In this document: in pieces, positions 23,331-35,278 of the stretch
Layout of the letters: each line of letters opens with the position of its first letter
Numbering within the stretch: the stretch's first letter is position 1
Origin: Sesamum alatum
Lineage: Eukaryota > Streptophyta > Magnoliopsida > Lamiales > Pedaliaceae
Direction of reading: 5' to 3'
Length of the DNA stretch: 64,000 nucleotides
Assembly: GCA_034509735.1 (NCBI GenBank)
Contig: JACGWO010000001.1
Location: forward strand, 15,144,854 to 15,208,853
Program-made: the position numbers and the translations under genes
Notes under the pieces: generated by a model
The model's input: the letters and a program-made list of their open reading frames with translations, nothing else
Database searches by the model: none
Told to the model about the DNA's origin: nothing

Positions 23331-23457
23331 TTATATTTAATATTTAAAAAGTTGAATAATATAATAATAATAAAAGACAAATAAAATGTGGTGGAGCTTC
23401 AAACAAATCGTTGAAGTGTCAAACTCAACTTATTTTAGGCATTTAATATATTTTTTA

Positions 23458-24535
23458 TTGGATAATTACACTATTCTTATCCGATATTTTGTATAATCAT
23501 ACGTATATTATACGCGATTTAAAAAAGGATTAATTACACTTACCTTCCCTGCTATTATGGGAATATACAAATTCCCCCTCTTATTATGAAAATTACAAAT
23601 TGTCCTCTCTAACATATGTTAGTCAAATTTACTAATAGATGTTTAAATGATCATTTTGCCCTCATTTATAAAACTAAAAATAATTCAATAAAATTAATAA
23701 TAGAATTATTTTTTTATTTCTTTATTTGAAATAAAAAGAAGGAAAAAAGTTTTTTTCCGAATAATTTAAAAATATACTTATGTCTTTATTTTCTAGAAAT
23801 TGTAACGTATAGAATTTTAAGAATAAAAAAAAAACTAAAATTGACTTGTTTAAATTTTAATTCGGCATAGTAAAATTGGCTAAAATAATAGAATTTGCCT
23901 CAATATTTGAAACATTTGAGTAATATAAACTCTATTTTATTACTTGCTATAAAATAATATAATTTCAACAAAATTTGCTAGCTTAGATGATTGTTAGGAA
24001 TAGAAATTAATGTCATAATCTACACATACACAATATTTGATTAAAAAAATATTATAAAACAATATACTAAAAGTTGCGAGTATACACACTTATTAACTTT
24101 AAAAATAACAAATTATCCTATAAGGGTATTTAAGTCATAGAAAATAGAGTCATTCAGGTTGAGGGTATTATAGAAAGTTTAGACCAATTTTTTTTATGAC
24201 ATCAATGAAATCCATTAAGTTGAACGGAAAGGGCAATTTCTCCTAACCAAATTTTACCCTTATACATCTTCATACGCTAATGCATGCAAGAACGTATATC
24301 TTCACTTTTATAAGGGTAGTTTGATCAGAAAATATTTTTTTGCTCTGCAAAACCAATCGGATGTAAATACAAATTTTCATTCAATTTTTTTGCTAATATC
24401 AATAAATTCAATTAATTTTAACTAATGGATGGATATTAAACAAAAACAAATTCAGGAGTACTAGTCGTAATTTCCAAACTATATAAAATTTATGTGTAAT
24501 TACATAAAACTTGGGGGACAACAGTACAATTACCC
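23458..24535. mobile_element. MITE family B, copy 3, split by a nested MITE family C copy
   Basis: 23459-23526 is the left end of family B (GGATAATTACACTATTC, TTTTGTATAATCATACGTAT). 23527-24240 is family C (GGATTAATTACACTTACC, then the shared interior), lacking its right arm. From about 24243 family B resumes with TTACCCTTATACATCTTC and runs to ACTTGGGGGACAACAG and CAATTACCC at 24535. So C inserted into B, with loss of DNA at the right junction. Confidence 0.68.
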
Positions 24536-24973
24536 TATTTTTAGTGATGGTTATTAAATTAATAATTTTTTAATTTATCAAATAGTAATTAATTGCACTT
24601 AACATTCTCAAAAAAGTTAATTAAAATAAGGAAGACATTATCGTACAACTAATTTCCATGTGCATTTCAACAAACATGAAATAATGAAAAGGGGTGAAAA
24701 TATGATGTAGGGGGAATCTCGGCCGATTGGTGGGGGCCTTAATTAATGGGGTGGGGCCGCAACTGCTAAAATCGGGGTCTTTGACTCCAGTTCAGCCTGT
24801 TTTTTTTTTAATTCCGAATAATTTTTTTTTATCTGAAATCGGGATACAAAATTCCGGTTTCGCCTAAATAATTAAATGGGATATTTCTACCTCATTTTGT
24901 TAAATTTTTTTTTAGTATTACTTATTTAAATTTCCCCATTTCGATCGGGAAAAAATTATTACAATCAAAATTA
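24536..24973. other. Intergenic, no gene seen
   Basis: AT-rich apart from a short GC-richer piece at 24715-24790. No coding signal. Confidence 0.45.
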
Positions 24974-25355
24974 GGGTTTAATGCAGTTTACCCTCCTGTG
25001 ATATTGTAAATGAGAAAATTATCGTCTTATGAAAAAAAAAATAGCAATTTACCTCTCCGTATTCTTTAAAATGAAGCAATTTATAAGTTTATCCTCTTCT
25101 GATATTGTAAATGAGCAAATTACCGCCTTATAAAAAAAATAGCAATTTACCTCCCCGTGTTCTTTAAAATGGAGCAATTTATAAATTGCTCCATTTTAAA
25201 GAATACGGAGAGGTAAATTGTTCCATTTTAAAAAAACACGGGAAGATAAATTAATTCATTTTAAAAAACACATAGAGGTAAATTACTATTTTATTTTTTA
25301 TAAAGGGATATATGCTCATTTACAATATTACAGGAAGAATACTTGCATTTTTCCC
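24974..25355. mobile_element. MITE family A, copy 2, with duplicated left arm
   Basis: Ends GGGTTTAATGCAGTTTACC and ATACTTGCATTTTTCCC. Flanks ATCAAAATTA (24964-24973) and ATAAAAATTA (25356-25365) match at 9 of 10 bases. The left-arm unit ending TTTAAAATGAAGCAATTTA occurs twice (about 24981-25086 and 25087-25185), and the mirrored unit is also repeated on the right, so the element is a nested palindrome of 382 bp. Confidence 0.8.
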
Positions 25356-25365
25356 ATAAAAATTA

Positions 25366-26551
25366 TGAAAAGTACGTTTTTAACTATCTCGCACATTTTC
25401 ACCATATATAATCCTATCGTAATGTGGTCACATATAAGATTGAACAAATCTCAAGTGGATTAATTGCAATTTTTAAAAAATGGAATAATAGTGTATTTAT
25501 AATTAGGCAACTGTAAGAAATGTTGATGTACTTTACTTTACAGTTCATTATATACAAGTACGATTCAAATTTCATGTATTAATGAAAGAAAAAAAAAAGT
25601 CAAGTTTTATTAATACATTCATTATTAACGTACGAATTAATATAGAAAAAAAATGAAGAGAGAGAAATATGAAAAGAATTAATATGAAGTTGCCAAAAGA
25701 AGTGATATAATATATGGGATAATTGCTTAAAAGCCCCTTGTGTTTTCATTTTTCTGCAAAAAAACCCCGTGTTAATTAAATAGGTTAAGAAACCCCCATA
25801 TTTTTAGAAATGTTGCTCACTTTCTCTCTTCGTTAACTTTCACTAACACCGTTAAAATTTATAATCAATTAATTGTTTTGCCCCTATTTTCAATATATCA
25901 TCATTATATTGACAACTATTGGATCTCTTTTGAACATTTAACAATAGTTGAATCCAATCAACTCTTCATAACCATTGGATCTTGCTCTTTTATAAGAACG
26001 GTCTCGATTTTAATTTTTTTTAAATATTTATTACATGTACAATATATATTATTACATAAATAATAAATATATATTAAATATAAATTACTATATTCATATG
26101 AATTTATAAATCTCCATTAACATGTTTGGCCAAAATGGCCCGAAAAAAAAAAACAAAAAAAAAAACTCTCCATTAACATGTGACAAAGAGAGGTTTTATG
26201 CAGGATATTCAAAAATACAATGATGCTATAAAATTAATACACGGAATTTTCACACAATTTTACAATAACATGGGTGTAGTTATACAATTTACCCTATAAT
26301 ATATTCATTTACTATGTAAGAATCTCTTGAAGTAACTTAATCATATTTTTCAATGAAACGGTGTAATTATTCGATGAATTTGACATATAATCTTTTGCAA
26401 TTCGGTACTTTTCATAATTGTCCGTCCATCCAATAAAGACTTATATCAATAAAAATTACTTTCCCTCTCTATTTAATCAAAGCTAGAAATGGACATTTTT
26501 CGGTCTCTAATTTACACTTATGATATCCTATTTTCTTATATGTATGAAAAC
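25366..26551. other. Intergenic with MITE fragments
   Basis: No gene. At 25719 a left-end-like sequence (GGGATAATTGCTTAAAAGCC) and later ACAATTTACCC (about 26285) suggest one more degraded inverted-repeat element. A direct repeat CTCCATTAACATGT occurs at about 26113 and 26168. Confidence 0.45.
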
Positions 26552-26564
26552 AAATAAATATAAT

Positions 26565-26837
26565 CGATGTGGCTTAGTTTAGTTGGCGAACCTGAGGCCC
26601 CATGATTCTAAAGGTCATGGGTTCGAACCCCTGCGTGGGTTGATGTTGTTTCTACTGTATAATAAGGGTATTATTTGCTGTTGTAATAGTTAGATGTTAG
26701 TTTATTATGTGATATTGTTGATATGATTGTTTGTAATTGTCTCTGTTCGATATTGATAGCCGACAGGACTGACTGTAATTACTTTACTTTCGATTAATAA
26801 AAATTCATCGCTTTCAATTCTAAAAAAATAAGTAAAT
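26565..26837 (+). mobile_element. tRNA-derived SINE with 13-bp target duplication
   Basis: The head has a polymerase III A box (GGCTTAGTTTAGTTGG, 26571-26586) and a B box (GGTTCGAACCC, 26620-26630) at tRNA-like spacing. A tRNA-unrelated body and an A-rich tail (AAAAAAATAAGTAAAT) follow. A perfect 13-bp duplication AAATAAATATAAT flanks it (26552-26564 and 26838-26850). The head does not fold as an intact tRNA. The element moves through a LINE-supplied reverse transcriptase (family knowledge). Confidence 0.88.
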
Positions 26838-27114
26838 AAATAAATATAATTAGAGCACTTTATCTAGAAAAGTAGTTACTCTTATAACCTTGAAGCTTAA
26901 TAAATATCCAGTTGCATGGCGGAGACATAGCCTTATCTTGTAAGGTTGTGTTTGGACCTTAGAATTTAGTAAAATAAGAGATAAGGAAAAAAAAAAAAAA
27001 AAAGTATCTAAGATTTAAAGTATAGAAGTCATATTATTTGAGCAAGCTACAAAATCATTTTTAGTATTTTCGTCGCCAAAATTAAAAATTCAAATATAGT
27101 GCAAAGATAAATAC

Positions 27115-27852
27115 GGCAAAATTACACTTTTGGTCACATAGGATTGGGGGGTCAACACTTTTGGTCCCGCGCTTCCTGAAATGACCAATGTAGTCCCAAA
27201 ATTGGGAGTTTTCAACACTTTTGGTCCCGCGCTTCATGAAATGACCAATTTAGTCCCAAAATTGAGAATTTTCGACACATTTGGTCCCATTAGACGATTT
27301 TCTCGGTTCCTATCAGTTCCTAGGTGCAAGTATGAATCTTCTTCCTGGATTTTCGTTGGTCTATGATGTACGCAGCCTTGCAAATTTGCCACATAAATAA
27401 TTTACCGAATCCATTTCTGATATTTTTCTTCGCCAAAGTACGCGACCTTCTTCTACAAATTTCTCTACTCTGTAGAATATTACAAGTATTCTTACTTTTT
27501 GAGAGTGAGAATGAGAGAATGAAGCAAAGAAAAAAAGTAAATAAAGAGGTAGAAAATGGTGCTTTTTTTTTCCCCTCCAAGTGCCTCTCCTAACTGTCCT
27601 ATTGCCAGACGTTAGCCTAAAGTGCCCCCACTAATGGCGAGATATTTGCCATAGCATTTTTTACGGAAATCATCTAATGGGACCAAATGTGTCGAAAATT
27701 CTCAATTTCGGGACTAGATTGGTCATTTCAGGAAGCGCGGGACCAAAAGTGTCGAAAATTTCTAATTTTCGGACTAAATTGGCCATTTCAGGAAGCGCAG
27801 GACCAAAAGTGTTGACCTCTCAATTCTATGGGACCAAAAGTGTAATTTTGCC
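27115..27852. mobile_element. MITE family D: 738-bp Mutator-type element, 9-bp target duplication
   Basis: Terminal inverted repeats of about 190 bp run from GGCAAAATTACACTTTTGG to CCAAAAGTGTAATTTTGCC. They are flanked by a perfect 9-bp duplication GATAAATAC (27106-27114 and 27853-27861). Each arm contains a tandem repeat of about 57 bp (ACACTTTTGGTCCCGCGCTT ... TTTAGTCCCAAAATT). The central 350 bp is unique and has no recognised gene fragment. Confidence 0.92.
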
Positions 27853-28060
27853 GATAAATACTCTAGAATATATATATATATATATATATATATATTTCTT
27901 GAAAACAAGATATTTGAATGTTGTAAATATTCCTAGCATTACACATCATTGAATTTTTTGAGGAATTATTTAATTATTTTATGTATTACATCCACAAAGA
28001 AATAATAAATTGATGATAGATGAAAAATACAGTTGATATACAACTTAAAAACCAACTTAG
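27853..28060. repeat. (TA)n microsatellite and flank
   Basis: A run of TA units at about 27869-27894 follows directly after the element above. The rest is AT-rich. Confidence 0.6.
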
Positions 28061-28427
28061 AGGGTGTTTGGATAAGCTTAGTTAATTTATAATATTCCCT
28101 TTAAAGTTTATAGAATGTAGATTAATCTTACTTTAAAGATAAACTTTTAAAGTGTTTGGGTAAAGTAAATTCTGAAATTTACAAGATACTAGTAATGAAG
28201 ATTTAATAATTAACATGATCAAAATTGAAAGAGGCATGTTAAACTATTAAAAGTAATTCGGGAGCTCTTTATTATTTTTTTTAAGAAAAAAAAAGCTTAT
28301 TATAAGCTTCTAATATCTTAATCTGGATTCTTTTTTCTAAAAGTTTTACCAAACACTTTTTAGTATTTATAAATTCTCAAACCTCTTACAAAATAGTTTG
28401 AAAAGTGTATAAACTCACTAGAAACCC
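28061..28427. mobile_element. Probable small DNA transposon (type uncertain)
   Basis: GAGGGTGTTTGGATAAGCTTA at the left, shortened to GAGGGTGTTTGG for the end itself, and ACTCACTAGAAACCCTCC at the right are roughly inverted. Paired AAGCTTA/TAAGCTT pieces lie inside. The wording is common in plant MITEs. No duplication confirmed. Confidence 0.4.
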
Positions 28428-28529
28428 TCCTAATCAAGAGTAGAAATAAAGATGGGATATTAATTGTATTTCCCATAAATACCAGAAAAGCTAAAGCAAT
28501 GTAGGCCATGGCTACAACGCTCATGTAAA

Positions 28530-28640
28530 TTTGTACCCATATAAATTATCAATTATTGAATTATATATACATGATATTATCATATAAATTTATACCCACA
28601 TAAATTATCAATTATTGAATTATACATAATATTATCATCA
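28530..28640 (+). repeat. Two-copy tandem repeat, about 58 bp
   Basis: Both copies contain ATAAATTATCAATTATTGAA, followed by TTATA...ATATTATCAT, and begin with TTTGTACCCAT or TTTATACCCAC. No function seen. Confidence 0.65.
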
Positions 28641-29340
28641 GATATTAATTTGATAGTTCATAGCTCACGTGGGTATAAATTCACGTAGACGAAACTAAAT
28701 TTTCCGGCAATGTGTGATCGGTCACTTTCAAGTACTAATGCAAATTATGATCAGCCCACCTTGGAAATGATTGTTAGGCATAGCTATTGATGAGGTTTGC
28801 CAAACCTAAAGAACTATTTTTTATATTTATGATTGAATGCCAAAAATAGACTTTAGAGAGAGATTATTATATATATAGTAGTTGAGTGGGTAATTGTCAT
28901 TTCGAAAAAAATTGAGTATGATGGAATGTGCGTGTATGTTAAGATTAGTATATTTTGTGATGATTTTTTTATATAAAAAAAGACGTGATGCTAATATAAA
29001 CGCATTGAGATTAATCATGATGCTTTTGTGAATGTTATTTATATGAAAAGACATGATACAATGAAAATATATTTTGATTATAGAAATATTTTTTGATATT
29101 CTTTTTGCACGAAGATACGAGATATAAATTTCTAAAAGTTATGGTCTGATTCCCCCCTCCCCCTCCAAAACTCCATCGTCAAATTCTGAAATATAAAATC
29201 TTCTTTGATTTCTTTCAAAATATTTGCTAATATTTATATTTATTTATTTATTTTCCTTTCCCAATGGTAATTTATTCAGAGAGTAGATCATATACTCAGA
29301 TATGGATGGAATAATTTAAAAAAAAAAAAAAAAAAACTAA
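28641..29340. other. Intergenic, no gene seen
   Basis: AT-rich. No coding region or intact element recognised. Confidence 0.45.
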
Positions 29341-29525
29341 TTGTGTCATATGAAAAAAATGTGATACCTCAATTTGTTGCGTCTGGGCCAGCCAGCCCGG
29401 TGAACGTGAGAATTGACTCCAAACCCATCGAGTGTATCTTGATATCCTATTATAAAAAACTTACTAAAAAGAGATATCCGATGGATGTACTTGAGTTGTT
29501 TGAACAATACTTGTATATTGTTTAT

Positions 29526-29938
29526 TGATGTCACTAAAAAGTGAGGTCGATTATATTTATTTCAAATGGGCGCGATTCAACACGTTTACACTAGAGTCGT
29601 TACAAACCAGAAAAATCCCCTTCAAATGAGAGAATAAGGGGTATTTATACAAATAGGGATTTACACTATTTCGGGTAGGTAGAGGTAAATTACTTCTTTA
29701 TCCCTCACCTACCCCATTACATGGTTGTGATTTGTTGACTAGGGTTATTTCAGTAATTTGCTGCGCTACACTAACTTGGTAAATTTGACCTTGGACCTTC
29801 CCTTCTTGGGGGTATTCTACTTGTCTTATTTGGAGTGATTTATTTCCTCCATCATTTATCTTATCAGTTCTTAATCGATGTGGGACAGGATATCCAAATG
29901 TTCGAATATGTATCTCATCCAATGTAAATTTATTATCA
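29526..29938 (-). repeat. LTR-like fragment
   Basis: On the - strand there is a CCCACATCGATTAAGAACTG motif of a kind frequent in plant LTRs, then TATAAATACCCC near 29640-29655 as a TATA box. Candidate ends are TGATAATAAA and AGTGACATCA. The flanks do not match, so borders are tentative. Confidence 0.4.
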
Positions 29939-29989
29939 AATTGATGTATTTCTCAATTTACTAATATTGATATAATTATGTAATCACTG

Positions 29990-31089
29990 TTTATTTAAGT
30001 GGAAAAAAAAAAAAAAGCTAATGGATAATTATTTAAACATCAAGGGATAAACTATTAGGTTCCCTGGAAACTTACCTACATTTCAACTATTGTGCTTTTT
30101 CTTTCTTTTTTATTTTTTGGGTTTAGTTTGTCCACATCAAAAAGCCTATTGGTTGTGGACATGAAGCTAACAACCAATCATATGTATAAATACTGGCCAT
30201 GGGGTTTGATCAGGAATCTTATGAGTTGACTTTCTCAATTACAAGCACATTTTTCTTTATTAATTCCCACTTTAATTACAAAATTAGGTACTTTTCACTA
30301 TACTTTATCCTTTAATCTTGGGACATGTAATAATTATTATTTAAATTTCTTCAAATCTGGCAGCAATATTTAATTAATTTGGTTGCAACAGCTGCCTCTA
30401 CTGACCTATTCATTGTTCAGACCGGATCAGCCATGAACCCTTTAAGTGGTTTCGATTTCTGTCATCATCACAAATTAGGTATATTTCATAAATTATATAT
30501 TAGTTATTTACAGAGAAGTAATATATATATCAACTGGCGTAACGATCAATATATTTCAAAAACATTTTACTATTTCAATAAATCGAAAACACGTCACGTT
30601 AATTCATCATACACTTTCATTTCATATATATCCAACCCATTCAAAAGTTATTTCAATTTCATCCTATTTTTCCCGACTTGAGATGAAATGGGATCAGTCG
30701 TGGCCACATCTTTCTTACAAGGCTGGGTTTCATGAATTGTACTTCGATCAATATTGGCCTAAAACAAGATTTGCAAAAACAAAAAAAATTGCAGCCTCCC
30801 CGAGTTGTGATATGGACGACGTAATTATATATTAAAATACTACATTAATGTAAGGAAACGGACAAATAGATCCATAACAATCAAATCCAAGTTTTTAAAG
30901 TTGTAAGAACGTGAGCTCCTCAAATGCTTTTGGAATTCAATCACAAAACAACAACAACAAACTCTGGAAAATGTAAAAGAACAAAAAAAAAATTGATGTT
31001 TCTGCTGTCCAACTTGCTGATTTTTTTATTTGTTTTTTTTTTTTCTTTTGGGGTTCCAACTTTCTGATTTTAATACCACCATTTTGTGT
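29990..31089. other. Upstream region of UGT85 gene 2
   Basis: No gene seen. It presumably contains the promoter of the downstream glycosyltransferase. Several homopolymer A and T runs. Confidence 0.45.
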
Positions 31090-31098
31090 CTATAAATA
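31090..31098 (+). promoter_or_regulatory. TATA box of UGT85 gene 2
   Basis: CTATAAATA lies about 75 bases before the ATG at 31169, leaving room for a short 5' leader. Confidence 0.6.
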
Positions 31099-31168
31099 TG
31101 AGTACAAATTCCATCATTTTTGCAGTTCACCAGGCCCGAATCAACGAGTACATCAGGCAAAAACCAAC

Positions 31169-32755
31169 ATGAAGCCTCACGCTGTATTCATCCCATATCC
31201 CGCACAAGGCCACATAGCCCCAATCCTCAAACTAGCCAAGTTGCTGCACTCACGAGGGTTCTACGTCACGTTTGTTAACACCGAATTCAATCACAACCGT
31301 CTCGTACGGGCCCGAGGGCCCGAATCTGTCCAGGGTCTGAAGGATTTCCAGTTCAGGACCATCCCTGACGGGCTGCCCGCTTCCGACAAGGATGCTACCC
31401 AAGATATACCTCAACTTTCGGATTCGCTTAGGAAGAATGGTCTGCCTCCATTCTTGGACCTCATCAAGAGCCTCAATGAATCACCTGATTGTCCGAATGT
31501 CAGTTGTATAGTGTCTGATGGAGTGATGAGCTTCACTCTTGATGCTGCTGAACAGCTGAATATTCCTGAGGTGGTCTTCTTCACTACTAGTGCTTGTGGC
31601 TTCCAGACTTATCGTTACTACGGCGAGCTTGTCACCCGAGGGCTATTTCCACTTAAAGGTGTATATATATATGCTAAAAAAGTCTCTCCTTTTTTTTTTT
31701 TTTTTTTGCGGTTCAGATCTTCTGTTGCAATTTCTATTACATCTGTTTGATGTTGTAATGAATTTTAATTTTTGATGTTGATGTTTGATGTTGTATCGTA
31801 TGTTCTAATCTTGGTCATGAATGCAGATGAAGGCCAGATAACTGATGGATATCTAGAAACCGAGCTAGATTTTGTGCCGGGGATGAAAAACATTAGGCTA
31901 AGAGACTTCCCAAGTTTCATCCGAACGACAGATCCCGATGCTATTATGGTCCACTACAACATTCTGCAGACGGCAAACGCGCCCAGGGCCAAGGGCGTGA
32001 TCATCAACACGTACGATGAATTGGAGAAGGAAGTCCTGGATGCCCTTAGGCAGAAATTCGAACATGTTTTGACCATCGGCCCGCTCCAATTGCTCGAGCA
32101 CGAGGTTGAAAATCCAGACGTAAAGGCCATCGGGTCGAGCCTGTGGAGAGAAGACGACGCATGCATTGCATGGCTCAATGAGAGGGCGCCTAATTCCGTG
32201 TTGTATGTGAATTTTGGCAGCATCACTGTTTTGTCCGCCAAGCAATTGGTCGAGTTTGCTTGGGGGCTGGCTAACAGCAACCAGAACTTTTTGTGGATCA
32301 TTAGGCCTGATTTGGTAAGTGGGGACTCCGCGATTCTGCCCGAAGAGTACTTGAAGGAGGTCGAGGGGCGGGCCTTGATGGTGGGGTGGTGCTCCCAAGA
32401 GCAAGTGCTGGCCCACCCCTCAGTTGGTGGATTCTTGACGCACTCTGGGTGGAACTCGACGATCGAGGGCATATCAGAGGGCGTGCCGATGATTTGTTGG
32501 CCGTTTTTTGCTGAGCAGCAGACGAACTGTCGGTACGTGTGCACAGATTGGGCGATGGGGTTGGAGATCGAGGGCGAGGTGGAGAGGGAGAAGGTGGCGG
32601 AGTTGGTGAAAGTTTTGATGGAGGGGGAGAAGGGGAAGGAGATGAGGAAGAAGGCATTAGAGTGGAAAGACAAGGCTCAAGCAGCTGCCAAGCCTGGTGG
32701 CTCTTCCTACCACAGCTTGGAGTTTTTGGTCAATGAGATCCTCCTCAAGAACTAG
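31169..32755 (+). CDS. UGT85-type UDP-glycosyltransferase 2, 2 exons
   Basis: Exons 31169-31658 and 31827-32755 give 472 aa. The 168-bp phase-1 intron follows GLFPLK. It is a cytosolic glucosyltransferase of small molecules. Catalytic His15 lies in [10 protein letters not shown] and the partner Asp117 in [10 protein letters not shown]. The PSPG box at about 351-394 begins [12 protein letters not shown] and ends FFAEQ. Its normally HCGW motif reads HSGW (Ser at about 370), and the third residue is Ser where most have Pro. Both variants occur in some UGT85 proteins, so activity is still likely. Close paralogue of the gene at 43.5 kb, with the same length, orientation and intron site. The ORF starting in the intron at 31772 is not the real exon start; homology begins at [10 protein letters not shown] after AG at 31826. 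Confidence 0.95.
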
Positions 32756-34056
32756 GAAAATGAACATATCCCAAGCACAAAAATGTTTCTATTACATTCA
32801 AATCAGTTACTGTATGTTTGTTTTTACTTCTCAGACATATTAATTTCATGCAAATTAAAAAAAAATAAAATCAAACAGTTAATTTGCAAAATCCATTTGT
32901 ACAATATTCAAGTTTATTAATTGGAAGTTTCTTTTGAGTAATTTCAAGAAAATTTATTAAACTTGTTTTTGTAGTAGAATGTGGACATTTAGCTAATGTA
33001 CTACATAAAGCAAAGAAACACAACTTTCTAGTCATAAATTAATACCAACAAGAAAAAAAACAGTGTAAGAGATCAAACAGTTGCAATGAAATCCAACCCT
33101 TTTTCTCTTTCACATTGACAAAAACAATAATGGCCCTTTACATTCACACCATCATTTTCTTACCAAATATCACAATAGACTAGTCTATAAATCAAATAAA
33201 AAAACTTGAAAATTTCAGAATTCGCCAAAAATTTCCTTATCTTTATGATTATTGACATTGTTTTCCTCGTTTTTTTTTTTTTAATTTTTTTATTTTGGTC
33301 TTGTGGGGCCTAAGCATATTGATTAAAAGATGTCACGCCTAATTAAAGTTTAATTAATAATAGTAATGGGAGACAAGTCCACCAATAGAAAGAGCAAGAA
33401 TAGTCGTGTTTAATTAAATGATTGTGGCGGAATAAATAAAATAGTGAGAGTCAATCTTTGAAAGACGTGTTTTAGTGGAAGAGTATAGAAGGGGCAAGTG
33501 GGACTGAAGTTGCTAATAAAGAATTAACGGAAATAAAGGGCATATGCAGCCTTCATTTCAAAGGAACATAAATAATAAATAAATAAATGGATTTTTTTTT
33601 TCAACAAAAATAAATGTAGGAAATGATGAGTTAAAGAAATTACGGCAATGTTTGAAGGATTATTACAGGAAAATGATGCAAAGTCAGAGACGGATCGTGT
33701 GGTGGTAGGCTGCCTTCCCCTTCCTCAGTTTGGGGATTCTGATAAAATAATTATTGGCTTATGGGACCATTAACGTTGTTAAAGCAGTCCTCCAATCTAC
33801 TGATCTGCACTCGAAAGTCACAGTCGAGAATCGTTGTGTAAGTTCTAATAATAGTTTTCTGGTATTCAAATCGACAAAATCCTCCTTAAATCAATAAAAA
33901 ATAAAGAGATAATTACACTGTCTTCCCCGAAATAAACACTTAAAATTCCCAATATTAATCACTTGGCTTTTGAGCACTAAACTATTTATATTGATGTTCT
34001 GTCTGGACGACTCACATCTAAATTGAATCATGATCAAATTTTAACCCACCGAAGAT
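32756..34056. other. Intergenic downstream of UGT85 gene 2
   Basis: 3' flank, AT-rich. At about 33907 a MITE left-end-like GATAATTACACTGTCTTCCC occurs without a partner arm. No gene seen. Confidence 0.45.
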
Positions 34057-34640
34057 TTGGGCCAAGTCGACCACAGTAAAGAAAAATACTATCCAATTTT
34101 AGATATTTCCACATTATTGAAGGGCATTTTTGTACTTCTATTTACCAGAATACTGGATGCCACAGCAGGTACGAAGAGTGCAATTAATTTGACAAATAAT
34201 CTAAAGCTCCATTCAAAGCTAGAATTAAAAAACAGTCTTTATCGTGATCTATTTTAAAATTGCCATTGAGCTACTACTATAACCGCCAATAGCAATTAGA
34301 CATCTTGAACGCTGCGGTTGCCAAACATTACCCCACAAGCAAGAGGGAGAATGAGAGGGAAAGCACAGTCCGTAGCTAACACGTGTGACATGAATTGAAT
34401 CCCTTCATCTTGGGGGGAGGTAGGTGGACATGCATACATAGGCAACTACTCTTCCCACCATCCTCTAGTCAAATACATTCTTGTCAAAATCACTCCATCT
34501 GTCATAAATGGACACTCCAAATTTCAACTTTAACTTTATTACCAAGATATTCGTTGCTAATACATTATTCGGGTAGGAAGATGAGGTTGTGGCCGTGGTC
34601 GTGGTCGTGATCGTTTTGTGACTAGTTCAAATTGAGTATC
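34057..34640. other. Intergenic, no gene seen
   Basis: Open frames at 34057-34257 and 34395-34610 have no recognisable domain. A short GTGGCCGTGGTCGTGGTCGTG repeat is near 34589. Confidence 0.4.
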
Positions 34641-34960
34641 TGGGATTTTAAGAAAAATTTTAAACAAAGACCTGTTAGTGCTTAAGTCAATTCGTAAGAT
34701 AGAAGGGTATTTAATGCAAGTTTGATAATAATAAATGTCATACCATTAAGTGAAGTGATTGGGTGTATTTATAGGGTCAAATGTGTCCACTCGCCTGATC
34801 CACGTGTTGTAATCCTGAACTATTAGTTGTAAGTTAATCACAACGGTTCTCGAGTCGGATCACCGAGTTAGGTCAAATTGGGTGAGACCCAACCCGAATA
34901 AGAGAAGCGCAGATGTCCAGCTAAAATAGGAAGTTATGGAGAGGGTATTTTAATCTTTTT
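34640..34960 (-). repeat. LTR-like fragment
   Basis: On the - strand CTATAAATACACCC (about 34765-34775) is a good TATA box. Around it is the mixture of CCGAGT/ACTCGG and ACCCAACCCGA pieces common in LTR U3 regions. No ends or target duplication could be found. Confidence 0.35.
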
Positions 34961-35278
34961 CACTCTTAATCTAGTGTATCTCCGTTAATACATAATTAAA
35001 TTATTAATGGTTGCAAGCTCATTATAATATTGAGAGCTTTATTTTTGTCTTTTATTATTCAAATAAGGCAAACTTATTTCTTTTATTATTATCTTTGTGA
35101 TCTTGATCTGTATTCCTTCGAAAAATTTAAATAAAATTAAAATACATATTTACTTTCGTAGAGATGATTATAACAAAAAAAATTAAATAAAACTTCAAAA
35201 ACATCTAATTTGATCGTACATATAATCAATCACGTTACAAGTATTATTATGTTTATTATGTAATAGATTATTTTTTTT

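Noticed and set aside
26570..26640. Possible tRNA gene (A box, B box, GGTTCGAACCC)
   Set aside because: No pairing acceptor or anticodon stems. The A-rich tail and 13-bp duplication show it is the head of a SINE.
27300..27650. Captured host gene fragment (Pack-MULE) in the centre of MITE D
   Set aside because: The region is unique, but no protein similarity is recognisable in either strand; a database search would be needed.
27115..27852. Tandem repeats with spacers, at first glance CRISPR-like
   Set aside because: They are the arms of an inverted-repeat transposon in a plant genome, with no array of equal spacers.
31772..31826. ATG at 31772 as start of a separate glycosyltransferase
   Set aside because: It lies in the intron. 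The AG at 31825-31826 joins exon 2 in phase to exon 1.
31898..32673. Long - strand ORFs up to 239 codons
   Set aside because: Shadow frames opposite exon 2 of UGT85 gene 2.
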